In this document: piece by piece, positions 45,195 through 55,610 of the stretch | Layout of the letters: each line of letters begins with the position of its first letter | How positions within the stretch are numbered: position 1 is the stretch's first letter | Position numbers and translations under genes: made by a program | Assembly: GCF_014192105.1 (NCBI RefSeq) | Contig: NZ_JACHXK010000003.1 | Location: forward strand, 372,001 to 436,000 | From: Paenibacillus phyllosphaerae | Lineage (GTDB): Bacteria; Bacillota; Bacilli; Paenibacillales; Paenibacillaceae | Direction of reading: 5' to 3' | Length of the DNA stretch: 64,000 bases | Notes under the pieces: model-generated | What the model saw: the letters and a program-made list of their open reading frames with translations, nothing else | What the model was told of the DNA's origin: nothing | The model's database searches: none

Positions 45195-45456
45195 GTTGAA
45201 GGGGAAGAGTGGCAGCAACACTTTCAGAGAGCGGAACCGTTTGCGCTGTGAGGTTCCGTAGGATGCTTGATGCGACGGGTCGCCCCAGAGTTGCCGTAAT
45301 GAAAGGATCGCAGGATTCTGTAAGTTACGGACGGCTGCGCAGCCGTTATCTGCATCAAGTGTCGTGTGCGGGCGTGTTTATTCGCATGCGAAACAAAGGT
45401 GGTACCGCGGAAGCTAAACCTTTCGTCCTTTGCATAAGGACGAAAGGTTTTTTTAT
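45195..45456 (+). promoter_or_regulatory. T-box leader of valS with terminator
   Basis: The diagnostic T-box sequence AAGGTGGTACCGCGG is at 45396-45410, followed by the intrinsic terminator (AAACCTTTCGTCCTT against AAGGACGAAAGGTTT, 45416-45450, then T-rich). Uncharged tRNA-Val binding would form the antiterminator. Upstream sequence contains the stem I elements including an AGAGAG-type bulge near 45226. A GTC near 45278-45280 is a candidate specifier codon for valine; I place it by position and it needs folding to confirm. Confidence 0.92.
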
Positions 45457-45519
45457 TTTCCCTTTTTCCCTGCTCTTCCCTTGAGCTTGAGGGAATATCT
45501 ACTTGAAGGAGAGAACGCA

Positions 45520-48180
45520 ATGTCTGACAATACGACGACGACATCGATGCCGACGACTTATGATCCGAAGGCAGCCGAGACCAAATGGTATGACTACTGG
45601 ATGAAAGGCAATTTCTTCGAAGCGGGCAAGCGCCCTGACGCGCAGCCGTACACGATCGTTATTCCGCCGCCGAACGTAACCGGCATGCTGCATATCGGGC
45701 ACGCGCTCGATTTTACGCTGCAAGACATTATGGTTCGCACGAAGCGCATGCAGGGGTATGACGCGCTCTGGCTGCCAGGCAGCGACCATGCGGGTATTGC
45801 GACGCAGACGAAGGTGGAGCAGAAGCTGCGCGAGGAAGGCGTTACGCGATATGATCTGGGACGCGAGAAGTTTCTGGAGAAAGTCTGGGAATGGAAGGAT
45901 CTCTATGCCAATACGATTCGCGAGCAGTGGGCGAAGATGGGGTTCTCGCTCGACTATTCCCGTGAACGGTTCACGCTAGACGAAGGGCTGTCCAAGGCGG
46001 TTCGCGAAGTATTCGTGCAGCTATACGACAAAGGCTTGATCTACCGCGGGAAGAAAATCATCAACTGGGATCCGGCTGCCCGCACGGCGCTGTCCGATAT
46101 CGAGGTTGAATATAAAGAAGTGAACGGCAATCTGTACCATCTGCAGTACCCGCTTAAGGACGGCAGCGGCTTTATTACGGTCGCGACTACACGTCCGGAG
46201 ACGATGCTCGGCGATACGGCGGTTGCGGTTCATCCGGAAGACGAGCGCTACAAGCATCTGATCGGCCAGATGCTCGTGCTGCCGATTATCGGCCGTGAAA
46301 TTCCGATTGTAGGCGACGAATACGTTGAGAAAGATTTCGGCTCCGGCGCGGTTAAAATTACGCCTGCTCATGATCCGAACGATTTCGAGGTTGGCCTACG
46401 CCATAACCTGCTGCAGATCGTCGTCATGGACGAGAGCGGCATCATGAACGATGAAGCGGGTCCTTACAAAGGGTTGGACCGTTCGGATTGTCGCAAGAAA
46501 ATCGTTGCTGACCTGCAGGAGCAGGGCGTATGCATCCGCATTGAAGAGCATGTCCATCAAGTCGGGCACAGCGAGCGCAGCGGGGCGGTTGTCGAGCCTT
46601 ACCTGTCGACGCAATGGTTCGTCGCGATGCAGCCGCTTGCCGAACGCGCGATCAACGACCAGAAGTCGGGCAAAGGCGTTAACTTCGTGCCTGATCGTTT
46701 CGACAAAGTGTATCTGCAATGGATCGAGAACGTCCGCGACTGGTGTATTTCCCGTCAGTTGTGGTGGGGTCACCGTATTCCGGCTTGGTATTGCGATTCT
46801 TGCGGCGAGATGCACGTATCCCGTGAAGATCTTACGGCATGTTCGGCTTGCGGCAGCGCTGAGATTCGCCAAGACGATGACGTGCTGGATACTTGGTTCA
46901 GTTCGGGTCTGTGGCCGTTCTCGACGCTCGGCTGGCCGGAAGAGACCGAGGATTTCAAGCGTTACTACCCAACCGATCTGCTCGTAACCGGCTATGACAT
47001 CATCTACTTCTGGGTGGCTCGGATGATCTTCACGGCGCTTGAATTTACGGATCAGATTCCGTTCAAGGATGTGCTCATGCACGGCCTCGTTCGCGATGAG
47101 AACGGACGGAAGATGTCCAAGTCGCTCGGCAACGGCGTCGATCCGCTAGAGGTCATCGACAAGTATGGCGCGGACGCCATGCGCTTCATGATCTCGACAG
47201 GCAGCACGCCGGGTCAAGATTTGCGCTTCCGTTGGGAGAAGGTTGAACAGGCGCGTAATTTCGCGAACAAGATCTGGAATGCGTCCCGTTTCGCGCTCAT
47301 GAACTTAGAAGGCGTTACCGCAGCGGATATCGACATTAATGTGAAGCTCGGCACGGCGGACAAATGGATTCTGCACCGCCTGAACGAAACGACGCGCGAG
47401 ATCACAAGACTGATCGACAGCTACGAGTTCGGCGAGACCGGACGTTTGCTCTATAATTTCATCTGGGATGATCTTTGCGACTGGTACATTGAGTTCGCGA
47501 AGTTGAACCTGTACGGCGCAGACGCGGAAGCCAAACGCGCGACGCAATCGGTGCTTGCTTATGTGCTCGACCGGACGCAGCGCCTCATCCACCCGTTCAT
47601 GCCGTTCATCAGTGAGGAAATTTGGCAGCACCTTCCGCATGAAGGCGAGACGATTACCCTGGCGGCATGGCCGACCTATGACGCGGCTCTGGAAGCGCCG
47701 GAAGCCGTTCGCGAGATGGAGTTGCTCATGGAGCTCATCCGCAGCGTCCGTAACATTCGCGCCGAAGTGAACGTACCGATGAGCAAGAAGATCGAGTTGC
47801 TCATTAAGCCATCGGGCGAAGCGGAAGCGGCCATCCTCAGCCGCAACGAGGAATTCGTCAGCCGTTTCTGCGGCACTTCGAAGCTGACGATCGACCGTGC
47901 CCAGACTGCGCCGGATAAGGCGATGACAGCCGTTGTAACCGGTGCGGAACTCTACTTCCCGCTTGCGGGCTTGATCGATATTGATCAAGAGATCGTGCGT
48001 CTCGAGAAGGAAATCAAGAATTTGACTTCCGAGGTTGAGCGCGTCGAGAAGAAGCTTGGCAACGAAGGTTTCGTGGCCAAGGCGCCTGCGAAGGTGATCG
48101 AAGAAGAAAAAGCGAAGATGGCCGATTATGCGGATAAACGCGCGAAGGTTCAAGCGAGACTGGAAGATCTGCGCGCTTAA
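45520..48180 (+). CDS. valS: Valyl-tRNA synthetase
   Basis: Class I synthetase charging tRNA-Val. The 886-residue protein has the HIGH-type motif in [16 protein letters not shown] near residue 50, the CP1 editing domain (about 190-380), a zinc-ribbon-like [14 protein letters not shown] region near 425-447, the KMSKS motif in [11 protein letters not shown] near 530, and a C-terminal coiled-coil (about 820-886) used in tRNA binding. AAGGAG precedes the ATG at 45520. Expression is set by the T-box leader. Confidence 0.98.
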   Translation: MSDNTTTTSMPTTYDPKAAETKWYDYWMKGNFFEAGKRPDAQPYTIVIPPPNVTGMLHIGHALDFTLQDIMVRTKRMQGYDALWLPGSDHAGIATQTKVEQKLREEGVTRYDLGREKFLEKVWEWKDLYANTIREQWAKMGFSLDYSRERFTLDEGLSKAVREVFVQLYDKGLIYRGKKIINWDPAARTALSDIEVEYKEVNGNLYHLQYPLKDGSGFITVATTRPETMLGDTAVAVHPEDERYKHLIGQMLVLPIIGREIPIVGDEYVEKDFGSGAVKITPAHDPNDFEVGLRHNLLQIVVMDESGIMNDEAGPYKGLDRSDCRKKIVADLQEQGVCIRIEEHVHQVGHSERSGAVVEPYLSTQWFVAMQPLAERAINDQKSGKGVNFVPDRFDKVYLQWIENVRDWCISRQLWWGHRIPAWYCDSCGEMHVSREDLTACSACGSAEIRQDDDVLDTWFSSGLWPFSTLGWPEETEDFKRYYPTDLLVTGYDIIYFWVARMIFTALEFTDQIPFKDVLMHGLVRDENGRKMSKSLGNGVDPLEVIDKYGADAMRFMISTGSTPGQDLRFRWEKVEQARNFANKIWNASRFALMNLEGVTAADIDINVKLGTADKWILHRLNETTREITRLIDSYEFGETGRLLYNFIWDDLCDWYIEFAKLNLYGADAEAKRATQSVLAYVLDRTQRLIHPFMPFISEEIWQHLPHEGETITLAAWPTYDAALEAPEAVREMELLMELIRSVRNIRAEVNVPMSKKIELLIKPSGEAEAAILSRNEEFVSRFCGTSKLTIDRAQTAPDKAMTAVVTGAELYFPLAGLIDIDQEIVRLEKEIKNLTSEVERVEKKLGNEGFVAKAPAKVIEEEKAKMADYADKRAKVQARLEDLRA

Positions 48181-48220
48181 TGGGGTCATTTTTAATGTGA
48201 ATCAGGAAGAAGGATAAGCC

Positions 48221-49597
48221 ATGAGTAATCAGGAGCAGCCGATAACCAGCGGCCAGCTTGCGTCTTATCAAGAAGCCAGAGATTGGATTGAAGGTCTGGT
48301 GCCGTTCGGCATCAGACCGGGCATGGAACGGATTCAGCTGCTGATGGAGAAGTTCGGTCATCCGGAGCGGCGATTAAAGTTCATCCATGTTGCCGGCACG
48401 AACGGAAAAGGCTCGGTCTGTGCCTACTTGACAAGCGTGCTGCTGAAGAGCGGCTATGATGTCGGGACGTTCACGTCCCCCTATATCACGAAGTTTACGA
48501 ACCGGTTCCAGTATAACGGAGCGGATATCCCGGAAGAGACTTTGCTCGCGCTTGCGAACAAGCTGAAGCCGCAGGTTGAAGAGATCGCAGCAACGGAGCT
48601 TGGTTCTCCGTCCATGTTCGAAGTCGCGACTGCGCTGGCCATTCTCTATTACGGAACCGTCTCGTTCCCAGACTTTGTGGTATGGGAGACGGGACTGGGC
48701 GGACGTCTGGACGTGACGAATATCGTTACGCCGATCGTGTCCGTCATTACGAATGTCGGTCATGACCATATGGATATTTTGGGTAATACCCTTGATGAGG
48801 TGGCTAGAGAAAAGGCCGGGATTATTAAATCCGGCGTACCGGTCATCTCGGCTGTGGAGCAGCCTGAAGTCGTTGAAGTGATTCGGGCAACAGCCCAATC
48901 ACGCAACAGCACGCTGTATCTGCTTGGCGAAGCCTTCCGTCAGGAAGCGATCGAAGTCACGGAGAGCGAGCAATCCTTCCGGTTCGAAGGCCCGTTCCGT
49001 CACTTGGAATCGCTCAGCATTACACTTAGCGGGGAGCACCAAAGATTGAATGCGGCTGTAGCGGTCATGACCCTTGAAGTCCTGCGTCAATACTACGCGC
49101 TCATCCTAGACGATGAGGACTTGCAACAAGGATTGAAGCAGGCGAAGTGGCCGGGAAGACTGGAGCTCGTGAGTCAGTCTCCTCGCATTCTGATCGACGG
49201 CGCGCACAATCCGGAAGGGGCGCAGATGCTCGCTGCGGCGCTTAAGAGCACCTACCGGTACGGGAAGCTCCATCTCATGATGGGCATGCTGGCAAATAAG
49301 AATCATCACGACACATTGCGGCATATACTACCTCTAGTGGATACACTTGTCGTGACCGAGCCTGATTTCCGCAAGGCGATGCCGTCGCAGGAGCTGGCCG
49401 AGATCGTCCATCAGTTAAGGGAGCAGCAGGATCGTCCCTTCGAGCTTATCGTGGAACCGGATTGGAAGCAGGCGTTAACGCGGCTTACACAATTAACTGG
49501 TGAGAACGAGCTGGCCGTTGTTACCGGTACGCTTTATTTGATCGCGGACGTTCGCTCCCAATTGCTCTACAATACGGATTCTGAAAAAGGTTGGTGA
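48221..49597 (+). CDS. folC: Folylpolyglutamate / dihydrofolate synthase
   Basis: Adds glutamates to folates and may make dihydrofolate. The 458-residue Mur-ligase-fold protein has the P-loop [10 protein letters not shown] near residue 57, the [13 protein letters not shown] segment near 84, [10 protein letters not shown] near 162, [11 protein letters not shown] near 183 and DGAHNPEGA near 326, the standard FolC order. AAGGATA precedes the ATG. It follows valS as in B. subtilis and is 7 nt from murC. Confidence 0.96.
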   Translation: MSNQEQPITSGQLASYQEARDWIEGLVPFGIRPGMERIQLLMEKFGHPERRLKFIHVAGTNGKGSVCAYLTSVLLKSGYDVGTFTSPYITKFTNRFQYNGADIPEETLLALANKLKPQVEEIAATELGSPSMFEVATALAILYYGTVSFPDFVVWETGLGGRLDVTNIVTPIVSVITNVGHDHMDILGNTLDEVAREKAGIIKSGVPVISAVEQPEVVEVIRATAQSRNSTLYLLGEAFRQEAIEVTESEQSFRFEGPFRHLESLSITLSGEHQRLNAAVAVMTLEVLRQYYALILDDEDLQQGLKQAKWPGRLELVSQSPRILIDGAHNPEGAQMLAAALKSTYRYGKLHLMMGMLANKNHHDTLRHILPLVDTLVVTEPDFRKAMPSQELAEIVHQLREQQDRPFELIVEPDWKQALTRLTQLTGENELAVVTGTLYLIADVRSQLLYNTDSEKGW

Positions 49598-49604
49598 ACC
49601 GTCT

Positions 49605-51005
49605 TTGAATACGGCAGAACACGTTCATTTCATCGGTATCGGCGGTTACGGCATGAGTGCAATCGCGCGGGTCATGCTGGAAATGGGATACAAGGTTACA
49701 GGCTCTGACGTCGCCCGTCAGGAGCTGACAGAGAAACTGGCGGCTAAAGGTGCCAGTATCTACATCGGTCATGAGGCCGAGCATGTTAAAGGCGCAGACC
49801 TCGTCGTTTATTCTACTGCGCTCTCCAGAGACAATGTGGAGCGCAAGGCTGCAGAAGATCTCAACATCCCGATTCTTCATCGGGCGCAGATGCTGGCGCG
49901 GCTAATGAACAACGGCAAAGGGGTTGCTGTCGCCGGCGCACACGGCAAGACGACGACTTCATCCATGCTTGCGCTGGTGATGGAGACATGCAAGCTTGAT
50001 CCTACGTATATTATCGGCGGTGAAATCGTAAACGTCGGGACGAATGCAAAGGCGGGCAAAGGTGATTATGTCGTGGCAGAGGCGGATGAGAGCGATGGTT
50101 CCTTCCTTCAATATCACCCGTCGGTGGCCATTGTAACGAATATAGAGCCGGATCACTTGGAGAACTACGATGGTGATTTTGGCAAGCTGAAGGCAGCCTA
50201 TGTGCAATTCTTAAGTCAAGTGAAAGAAGACGGCAAGGCGATTGTCTGCTCGGATGACGAGACGATTCAAGAGCTGCTGCCGCAACTGCAGGCGGGTCCG
50301 CTCCGCAATGGCGGTCTGATCACGTACGGCATCGACACCGAAGCGGATTATACAGCATCGAACATCCAGCTTGGAGACCGAAAAGTTTCATTCGAGATGA
50401 GCAAAGGCGGCCAACTGCTCGGCCGGATTCATCTGTCGGTGCCAGGACGCCATAACGTGTACAATTCCATGGCGACCATCATTACCTGTCTGGAGGCAGG
50501 TGTGGCCTTCGATGCGATCGCCGCTGCGATTGTCGATTTCCGAGGCGCCAAACGCCGGTTCCAGGTGCTTGGTGAAGTGAATGACATTCTTGTCATTGAT
50601 GATTACGCTCACCATCCGACGGAGATTCAAGCGACGATCAGCGCAGCCAGAGCGACAGGCAAGCGCATCGTGGCCGTATTCCAGCCGCAGCGCTATACGC
50701 GTACCTATTTCCTTCTGGAACAGTTCAGCCGCGCGTTCTCGGAGGCGGACGAGGTTATTATTACCGACATCTATTCTCCAGCAGGCGAGCAGCAGATCGA
50801 GGGCGTGCATTCCCAGAAGCTGGTGGAGCTGATCATCAAGAACAGCAACGCGAATACGTTCTATATTCCGACGAAGGAAGAAGTACAGAACGTGTTGACA
50901 AGCCGCGTCGCACCGGGTGACCTGGTTATTACGATGGGGGCAGGCGACATCTGGAAGGCCGCTGACGGCCTTGCCAAGTCCCTTCGCGCCAAATATAGCG
51001 TCTAA
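49605..51005 (+). CDS. murC: UDP-N-acetylmuramate-L-alanine ligase MurC
   Basis: Adds the first amino acid of the peptidoglycan stem peptide in the cytoplasm. The 466-residue protein starts [16 protein letters not shown], has the P-loop [12 protein letters not shown] near residue 110, EADESDGSF near 160, [14 protein letters not shown] near 181 and [10 protein letters not shown] near 330. TTG start 7 nt after folC. Its place in this cluster is unlike B. subtilis, where comC follows folC; murC lies elsewhere there. A terminator follows. Confidence 0.96.
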   Translation: MNTAEHVHFIGIGGYGMSAIARVMLEMGYKVTGSDVARQELTEKLAAKGASIYIGHEAEHVKGADLVVYSTALSRDNVERKAAEDLNIPILHRAQMLARLMNNGKGVAVAGAHGKTTTSSMLALVMETCKLDPTYIIGGEIVNVGTNAKAGKGDYVVAEADESDGSFLQYHPSVAIVTNIEPDHLENYDGDFGKLKAAYVQFLSQVKEDGKAIVCSDDETIQELLPQLQAGPLRNGGLITYGIDTEADYTASNIQLGDRKVSFEMSKGGQLLGRIHLSVPGRHNVYNSMATIITCLEAGVAFDAIAAAIVDFRGAKRRFQVLGEVNDILVIDDYAHHPTEIQATISAARATGKRIVAVFQPQRYTRTYFLLEQFSRAFSEADEVIITDIYSPAGEQQIEGVHSQKLVELIIKNSNANTFYIPTKEEVQNVLTSRVAPGDLVITMGAGDIWKAADGLAKSLRAKYSV

Positions 51006-51009
51006 TGAG

Positions 51010-51052
51010 ACATCGGTTCCATTCGCATCAGGCGGGTGAACCGATGTTTTCA
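51010..51052 (+). terminator. Terminator after murC
   Basis: ACATCGGTTC pairs perfectly with GAACCGATGT across an 18-nt loop, followed by TTTTCATTT. Confidence 0.85.
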
Positions 51053-51204
51053 TTTGTGCGCCGATCATCTTGACCTCGAATTTGCCAGGATTCAAAACGA
51101 AACGATCCTGGTTCTCGTCATATAAAAAGAAGCGCGGGTCATAGCCGGACTTATCCCGATTAAGCAACACGTAAATTCGGTTCTAAATCTCTCAACTCTA
51201 CCAT
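51040..51204 (-). pseudogene. Possible frameshifted minus-strand gene fragment
   Basis: Between murC and the SPOR gene, the minus strand reads MVELRDLEPNLRVA-stop from 51204, and a second frame beginning GTG at 51170 reads LLNRDKSGYDPRFFLYDEN and on through QDRFVLNPGKFEVKMIG. Joining them with one shift near CGTGTTGCTT makes a coherent acidic-aromatic polypeptide. The second frame then runs through the murC terminator and on antisense to murC, so its real end is unclear. No ribosome-binding site is visible. It may be a remnant or chance. Confidence 0.3.
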
Positions 51205-51241
51205 AATCTTTACTAGAGTATGTGGACAAGGAGAGAGTGAC

Positions 51242-52702
51242 ATGAATACAAAAGCACGCATTACGTACCGCTTCGATAAAGAAAATGGAACGCTTGAGAA
51301 GCGAAAGCAAGAGCAAACAGAACGCGCTCAGTCGCCGAATGTCGTGCCGTTCGTTCGTGAAGAAATGAAATTTACGCAGCAGATCGAGTCGTGGAAGAGT
51401 CCGTTTCAAGACGATGCATACGCCTTGGAGAAGCTGATCCGTGAATCCGATGGCGTTATTGCAGCAGACGCTCGAGCGCTGCCGCTTAATATGGAGCATG
51501 ACGAGATACCGGTTCATCTGGAAGTGCCGTTAGTGGAAAAAGCGAGCCAAACCTTCGTGCAGCCTGAACTGTCTGTACGTGAAGTGCCCCTCGGACCTGA
51601 GCTGGATGACGAAGAGATTCAGCTGGGAGCTAAGGAGCGCGAGCTCATTCCGCTTGGCGACGAGTGGATCGAAACTTCGCCGCAGACGGACGCTTATAAG
51701 CCGACTCTTCCGAACCTATTAGAGTCGGAGCAGACAGGACCGATCATCGATTCTGAGGTATTAGCCAAGGAAACAGCCAAACCAAGAGGCTCTTTCATGA
51801 GCAACACGCCGTCGGTTTATCGCTCCCATCGCGGACCTTCCTGGCTCAAAGTTTTCGCTTCCGTAACGGGGGCAGTGGCGACTGGCGCGTTGTTCGGTTA
51901 CCTGGTTCTGGCCCTCTTCACGAATGGAACCGCAGCCAATGAAAACACGGGTACGCTTCCGGCAGCCGGCAATGGTCAGGCCGTTGTGTCTTCGGATGGG
52001 ACGAGTAGCGTCGATCCCGCACCAGCCACGCAAGACGGAGGGGGGGACACCGGTCAAACGTCCACTAACATACCAACCGGGAACAATGCAGCAACCACCC
52101 AGGTGACCGTCAATGTGCCGGCGATTTCCTATTCCATGCTTCAATACGGCGTATTCAGCAACAAGCAAGGGATGGAGGCGGCTGTAACGGAGCTAAGAGG
52201 CAAAGGGCTTGCAGCATCCTCGTATGCCGCTGGCAGCGATTATCGGGTTTATGCCGGCATCTCGTCAGATCGTGAGGGGGCTGCGGTGATCAAAGCGCTC
52301 GTCCCTGAGATTGAGGTTTATATCAAGCAAGTGGATATTCCGGCGCTTACGAGCGTGGCCTATAAAGGCAAGGCAGAAGAGGCGCAAGTCTTTTTTGACC
52401 AGTCAACGGCACTAATAGGGGCACTGAACGCTTATTCGTCCGGCCAGTTAATCCAGCAGCCGGTCAGTGCGTCTGAATGGCAGTCTATCTACAAAGCATG
52501 GTCGGCCGCAGCAGCAGTTATGGATAAGGGAATGGCAGATGAGGCTGGACAGCAAAGGCTGCAGCAGCTGACATCCGCATTACAGTCTGGCGCGAATTCG
52601 GCAACAGCTTATCAGAAGGAGCCGTCTGCCGCTGAGCTGTGGGCGATTCAATCTTCGATCATGGATTCAGTTTTTGCGCTTCAATCCTGGCCCGGCAGAT
52701 AA
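51242..52702 (+). CDS. SPOR-domain membrane protein
   Basis: 486-residue protein with a long acidic cytoplasmic N-terminal region (about 1-195), a single transmembrane helix (VFASVTGAVATGALFGYLVL, residues about 204-223), a Thr/Gly-rich extracytoplasmic linker, and a SPOR-like domain (about 290-370; SYSMLQYGVFSNKQGMEAAV) that in other proteins binds denuded septal peptidoglycan. A helical C-terminal tail follows to the end. GAGAG precedes the ATG by 6 nt. Position between murC and the maf-radC-mre block suggests a cell-wall or septum role. Confidence 0.82.
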   Translation: MNTKARITYRFDKENGTLEKRKQEQTERAQSPNVVPFVREEMKFTQQIESWKSPFQDDAYALEKLIRESDGVIAADARALPLNMEHDEIPVHLEVPLVEKASQTFVQPELSVREVPLGPELDDEEIQLGAKERELIPLGDEWIETSPQTDAYKPTLPNLLESEQTGPIIDSEVLAKETAKPRGSFMSNTPSVYRSHRGPSWLKVFASVTGAVATGALFGYLVLALFTNGTAANENTGTLPAAGNGQAVVSSDGTSSVDPAPATQDGGGDTGQTSTNIPTGNNAATTQVTVNVPAISYSMLQYGVFSNKQGMEAAVTELRGKGLAASSYAAGSDYRVYAGISSDREGAAVIKALVPEIEVYIKQVDIPALTSVAYKGKAEEAQVFFDQSTALIGALNAYSSGQLIQQPVSASEWQSIYKAWSAAAAVMDKGMADEAGQQRLQQLTSALQSGANSATAYQKEPSAAELWAIQSSIMDSVFALQSWPGR

Positions 52703-52775
52703 CCTTGGATTGTAAAGCAAAGCATTCATCGCTTATAATGATGGAGTGTCAAATTATGGCGAGGGACGTAGGAAG

Positions 52776-53018
52776 ATGAAGAAAAATTTTTGGATGCTGC
52801 TGCTCTTTATCGTACTCGGTTTGCTGACCGGCACGCTCGTCGCGCGCTGGCTGGAGCCTGTTCCTGGGCTTGCGTTTCTGACGCGGACGTCACAGGTAAG
52901 CTGGTCGCCTGCAGCAGACTTACTGGTACTTAGCTATGACCTTACGATCAAGATCGATATCAGCCTCATTAGTATTATCGGACTAATTATCGCAATTTGG
53001 TTATACCGGAAAATGTAG
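52776..53018 (+). CDS. DUF4321 small membrane protein
   Basis: 80-residue protein with two hydrophobic helices (FWMLLLFIVLGLLTGTLVA near residues 4-22 and ISIIGLIIAIWLY near 62-74) separated by a short extracytoplasmic loop. It matches the small DUF4321 family typical of the folC-maf region in Firmicutes; function unknown. The ATG at 52776 follows GAGGGA by 9 nt; an upstream frame adds 10 unsupported residues. It lies 43 nt before maf. Confidence 0.78.
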   Translation: MKKNFWMLLLFIVLGLLTGTLVARWLEPVPGLAFLTRTSQVSWSPAADLLVLSYDLTIKIDISLISIIGLIIAIWLYRKM

Positions 53019-53061
53019 GGAATCCTATCCATTATACAGCTGTTCAAGGAGTGCTTGCACG

Positions 53062-53694
53062 ATGGCCGATCGTCGATTTACGAATACAACAGCCGTACGC
53101 CAGCTCGTACTGGCTTCCTCATCACCGCGCCGGCGGGAACTGGTCGGAATGCTCGGCCTCTCCTTGCCGGTTCTCGTTTTGTCGCCTGACTCGGATGAGT
53201 CCACGCCCGCGGATTGGTCACCGGTCCGGATCGTAGAGCAGCTGGCGCTGCGCAAGGCGAGGGCGGCAAGAACTTTGCTGCCGAATAGTGCGGACCGTGA
53301 ATCGGTGATTGTCGGCGCGGACACGATCGTCGTGCTTCGCGGCGAAGTGATGGGCAAGCCTGTCGATGTTGCCGAGGCGCATCGGATGCTTAGCGGGCTG
53401 CAGGGGACGGAGCATGAAGTGTACACAGGCGTAGCTTGCATCCATGCCCGCGACGAATCTCAGGAATCCGTGTCGCACCGGCTCACGCGAGTGACCATGA
53501 AGACGCTGGACGACGCAGCCATTCATCGTTATATCGCAACAGGCGAGCCGATGGACAAAGCCGGCAGTTATGGCATTCAAGGCCGCGGCGGCGTGCTGGT
53601 CGAGCGTATTGACGGCTGTTATTTTAATGTTGTTGGTTTGCCGGTGTCTCTGTTGTCGGACATGCTGGCCGAATTCGGCGTAGACGTTCTCTAG
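53062..53694 (+). CDS. maf: Maf-family nucleotide pyrophosphatase
   Basis: Hydrolyses non-canonical nucleotides such as dTTP/UTP analogues; in B. subtilis overexpression blocks septation. The 210-residue protein has LVLASSSPRRRELV near residue 15, the catalytic Asp in VIVGADTIVV near 85, GKPVDVAEAHRMLSGL and AGSYGIQGRGG near 168. The start is consistent with spacing from the DUF4321 gene. It precedes radC, as in B. subtilis. Confidence 0.94.
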   Translation: MADRRFTNTTAVRQLVLASSSPRRRELVGMLGLSLPVLVLSPDSDESTPADWSPVRIVEQLALRKARAARTLLPNSADRESVIVGADTIVVLRGEVMGKPVDVAEAHRMLSGLQGTEHEVYTGVACIHARDESQESVSHRLTRVTMKTLDDAAIHRYIATGEPMDKAGSYGIQGRGGVLVERIDGCYFNVVGLPVSLLSDMLAEFGVDVL

Positions 53695-53725
53695 GCTGGC
53701 ATTACAGTTGAAGGTGGGAGAGGGC

Positions 53726-54415
53726 ATGGAAGCGCATAGCCATGTGATGCGCGATATCCCGAGCGAAGACAGACCAAGAGAGCGCATGATGACTGCCGGG
53801 GCACAAGCATTGAGCCATGCAGAACTGCTGGCCATCCTGCTTCGTACAGGGACGAAGCGGGAGTCGGCCGTCCTGTTGGCTTCACGTATACTGAAGGAAT
53901 GCGGCAGCCTGCGAGGGCTTGTCGATATGAGCGTGGAAGAGCTCACCAATATTCACGGCATTGGTCCGGCTAAAGCGATCCAGCTGTTGGCCAGCATTGA
54001 GCTGGGCCGACGACTGGCGCAGAGCCGGCAGGGCGAAGTCTATACGATTCGTAAGCCCCAAGATGCCGCGGATTATATGATGGAGGAGCTTCGTTACTTG
54101 AAGAAGGAGCATTTTGTCTGTTTGTTCCTCAATACGAAGAATCATGTGATTGGCAAAGAAACGTTGTCGATCGGTACGCTGAACGCGTCGCTTGTTCATC
54201 CAAGAGAGGTGTTTCGCGCCGCAATCAAGTGCAGCAGCGCCTCCATCATCTGTCTGCATAACCACCCTAGCGGCGACCCTTCGCCGAGTCCGGAAGATAT
54301 CGCCCTTACCCGCAGGCTTCAAGAAGCTGGCGAGTTGATGGGAATCGATATTCTGGATCATGTCGTTATTGGAGATAACCGCTTCGTCAGTTTGAAGGAG
54401 CAAGGTTTGATGTAA
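53726..54415 (+). CDS. radC: RadC/YsxA JAB-domain protein
   Basis: Member of the RadC family; despite its name a DNA-repair role is not established. The 229-residue protein has an N-terminal helix-hairpin-helix-like segment (INGIGPAKA-type, here IHGIGPAKAIQLLAS near residue 75) and a C-terminal JAB/MPN domain whose metal motif is HNHPSGDPSPSPED near residue 180. The ATG at 53726 gives the usual start; an upstream TTG adds six residues. It precedes mreB. Confidence 0.93.
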   Translation: MEAHSHVMRDIPSEDRPRERMMTAGAQALSHAELLAILLRTGTKRESAVLLASRILKECGSLRGLVDMSVEELTNIHGIGPAKAIQLLASIELGRRLAQSRQGEVYTIRKPQDAADYMMEELRYLKKEHFVCLFLNTKNHVIGKETLSIGTLNASLVHPREVFRAAIKCSSASIICLHNHPSGDPSPSPEDIALTRRLQEAGELMGIDILDHVVIGDNRFVSLKEQGLM

Positions 54416-54459
54416 TATAATAAGTAAGATTGCCTGTCAATAGAAAGGAAGAGTTGAAT

Positions 54460-55491
54460 ATGTTTGGTGGCTCCAAAGATCTCGGGATCGACCTGGGAAC
54501 AGCGAATACGTTAGTTTATGTAAGAGGAAAAGGCATCGTCGTCAGAGAGCCCTCTGTCGTCGCCTTGCGTACAGATACCAAAACCATCGAGGCCGTCGGC
54601 GAATCTGCCAAGAAAATGATCGGCCGGACGCCAGGCAACATTCGTGCTGTTCGTCCGATGAAGGACGGCGTTATTGCCGATTTTGAAACAACGGCAACGA
54701 TGATCAAATATTTCATTCGCCAAGCGCAAAAGGCCCGTTCGGTATTCCCGCGACATCCGAACGTTATGGTGTGCGTACCGTCGGGGATTACCGCGGTTGA
54801 ACAACGTGCGGTTAAGGATGCAACCGAGCAGGCTGGCGCGAAGGAAGCTTTCACGATCGAGGAGCCGTTCGCAGCTGCCATCGGCGCGGATTTGCCGGTA
54901 TGGGAGCCGACCGGCAGCATGGTCGTCGATATTGGCGGAGGCACCACTGAAGTTGCGGTCATCTCGCTCGGCGGGATTGTAACGAGCCGTTCCATTCGCG
55001 TTGCAGGCGATGAGATGGATGAAGCGATCATCCAATACATCAAGCGGATGTACAATCTCATGATTGGTGAGCGTACGGCTGAACAGCTCAAGATGGAGAT
55101 CGGATCGGCACTGGCAATGGAGAAACCGCAGACGATCGAGATTCGCGGACGCGACCTCGTAACCGGCCTGCCGAAGACGCTGCCGATTTCGTCTGAAGAG
55201 ATTGCCGAAGCACTTGCCGATACGGTCAATTCCATCGTCGATGCTGTGAAGGTAACATTGGAGAAATGTCCGCCTGAGCTGTCGGCCGATATCATGGACC
55301 GCGGCATCGTATTGACGGGCGGCGGAGCGCTGCTGAAGAATCTGGATAAACTGCTCTCCCGCGAGACAGGGATGCCGGTTATTGTTGCCGAGAATCCGTT
55401 GGACTGCGTTGCAATCGGTACTGGGCGCGCATTGGACAACATCGATCTGTTCAAGACACGCGGAGGTCCGGTTTCCCGTTCCAAACGTTAA
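54460..55491 (+). CDS. mreB: Rod-shape-determining actin-like protein MreB
   Basis: Membrane-associated actin homologue that directs lateral wall synthesis with RodA and MreCD. The 343-residue protein starts [18 protein letters not shown] (phosphate-1 motif), has the phosphate-2 [11 protein letters not shown] near residue 162 and the adenosine motif [14 protein letters not shown] near 288. AAAGGA precedes the ATG at 54460. It is first in the mreBCD-minCD-rodA run. Confidence 0.98.
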   Translation: MFGGSKDLGIDLGTANTLVYVRGKGIVVREPSVVALRTDTKTIEAVGESAKKMIGRTPGNIRAVRPMKDGVIADFETTATMIKYFIRQAQKARSVFPRHPNVMVCVPSGITAVEQRAVKDATEQAGAKEAFTIEEPFAAAIGADLPVWEPTGSMVVDIGGGTTEVAVISLGGIVTSRSIRVAGDEMDEAIIQYIKRMYNLMIGERTAEQLKMEIGSALAMEKPQTIEIRGRDLVTGLPKTLPISSEEIAEALADTVNSIVDAVKVTLEKCPPELSADIMDRGIVLTGGGALLKNLDKLLSRETGMPVIVAENPLDCVAIGTGRALDNIDLFKTRGGPVSRSKR

Positions 55492-55510
55492 ACATCCGAT
55501 ATTGGCGCTA

Positions 55511-55557
55511 TCAGCTTGTGTTTCCCCTCCCTCGCGGTGAGGGGGAACACAAGCTGA
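55511..55557 (+). other. Long intercistronic hairpin between mreB and mreC
   Basis: TCAGCTTGTGTTTCCCCTC (55511-55529) pairs over 19 bp, with one T-G wobble, with 55539-55557, leaving a 9-nt loop. No T-tract follows, so full termination is unlikely. It could be an mRNA processing or stability element separating mreB from mreCD. Confidence 0.8.
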
Positions 55558-55610
55558 CAGCCTTGGGGAAACGGTTGATGGAAACGAAAAGTGGGCGGGT
55601 GAACGAATAA

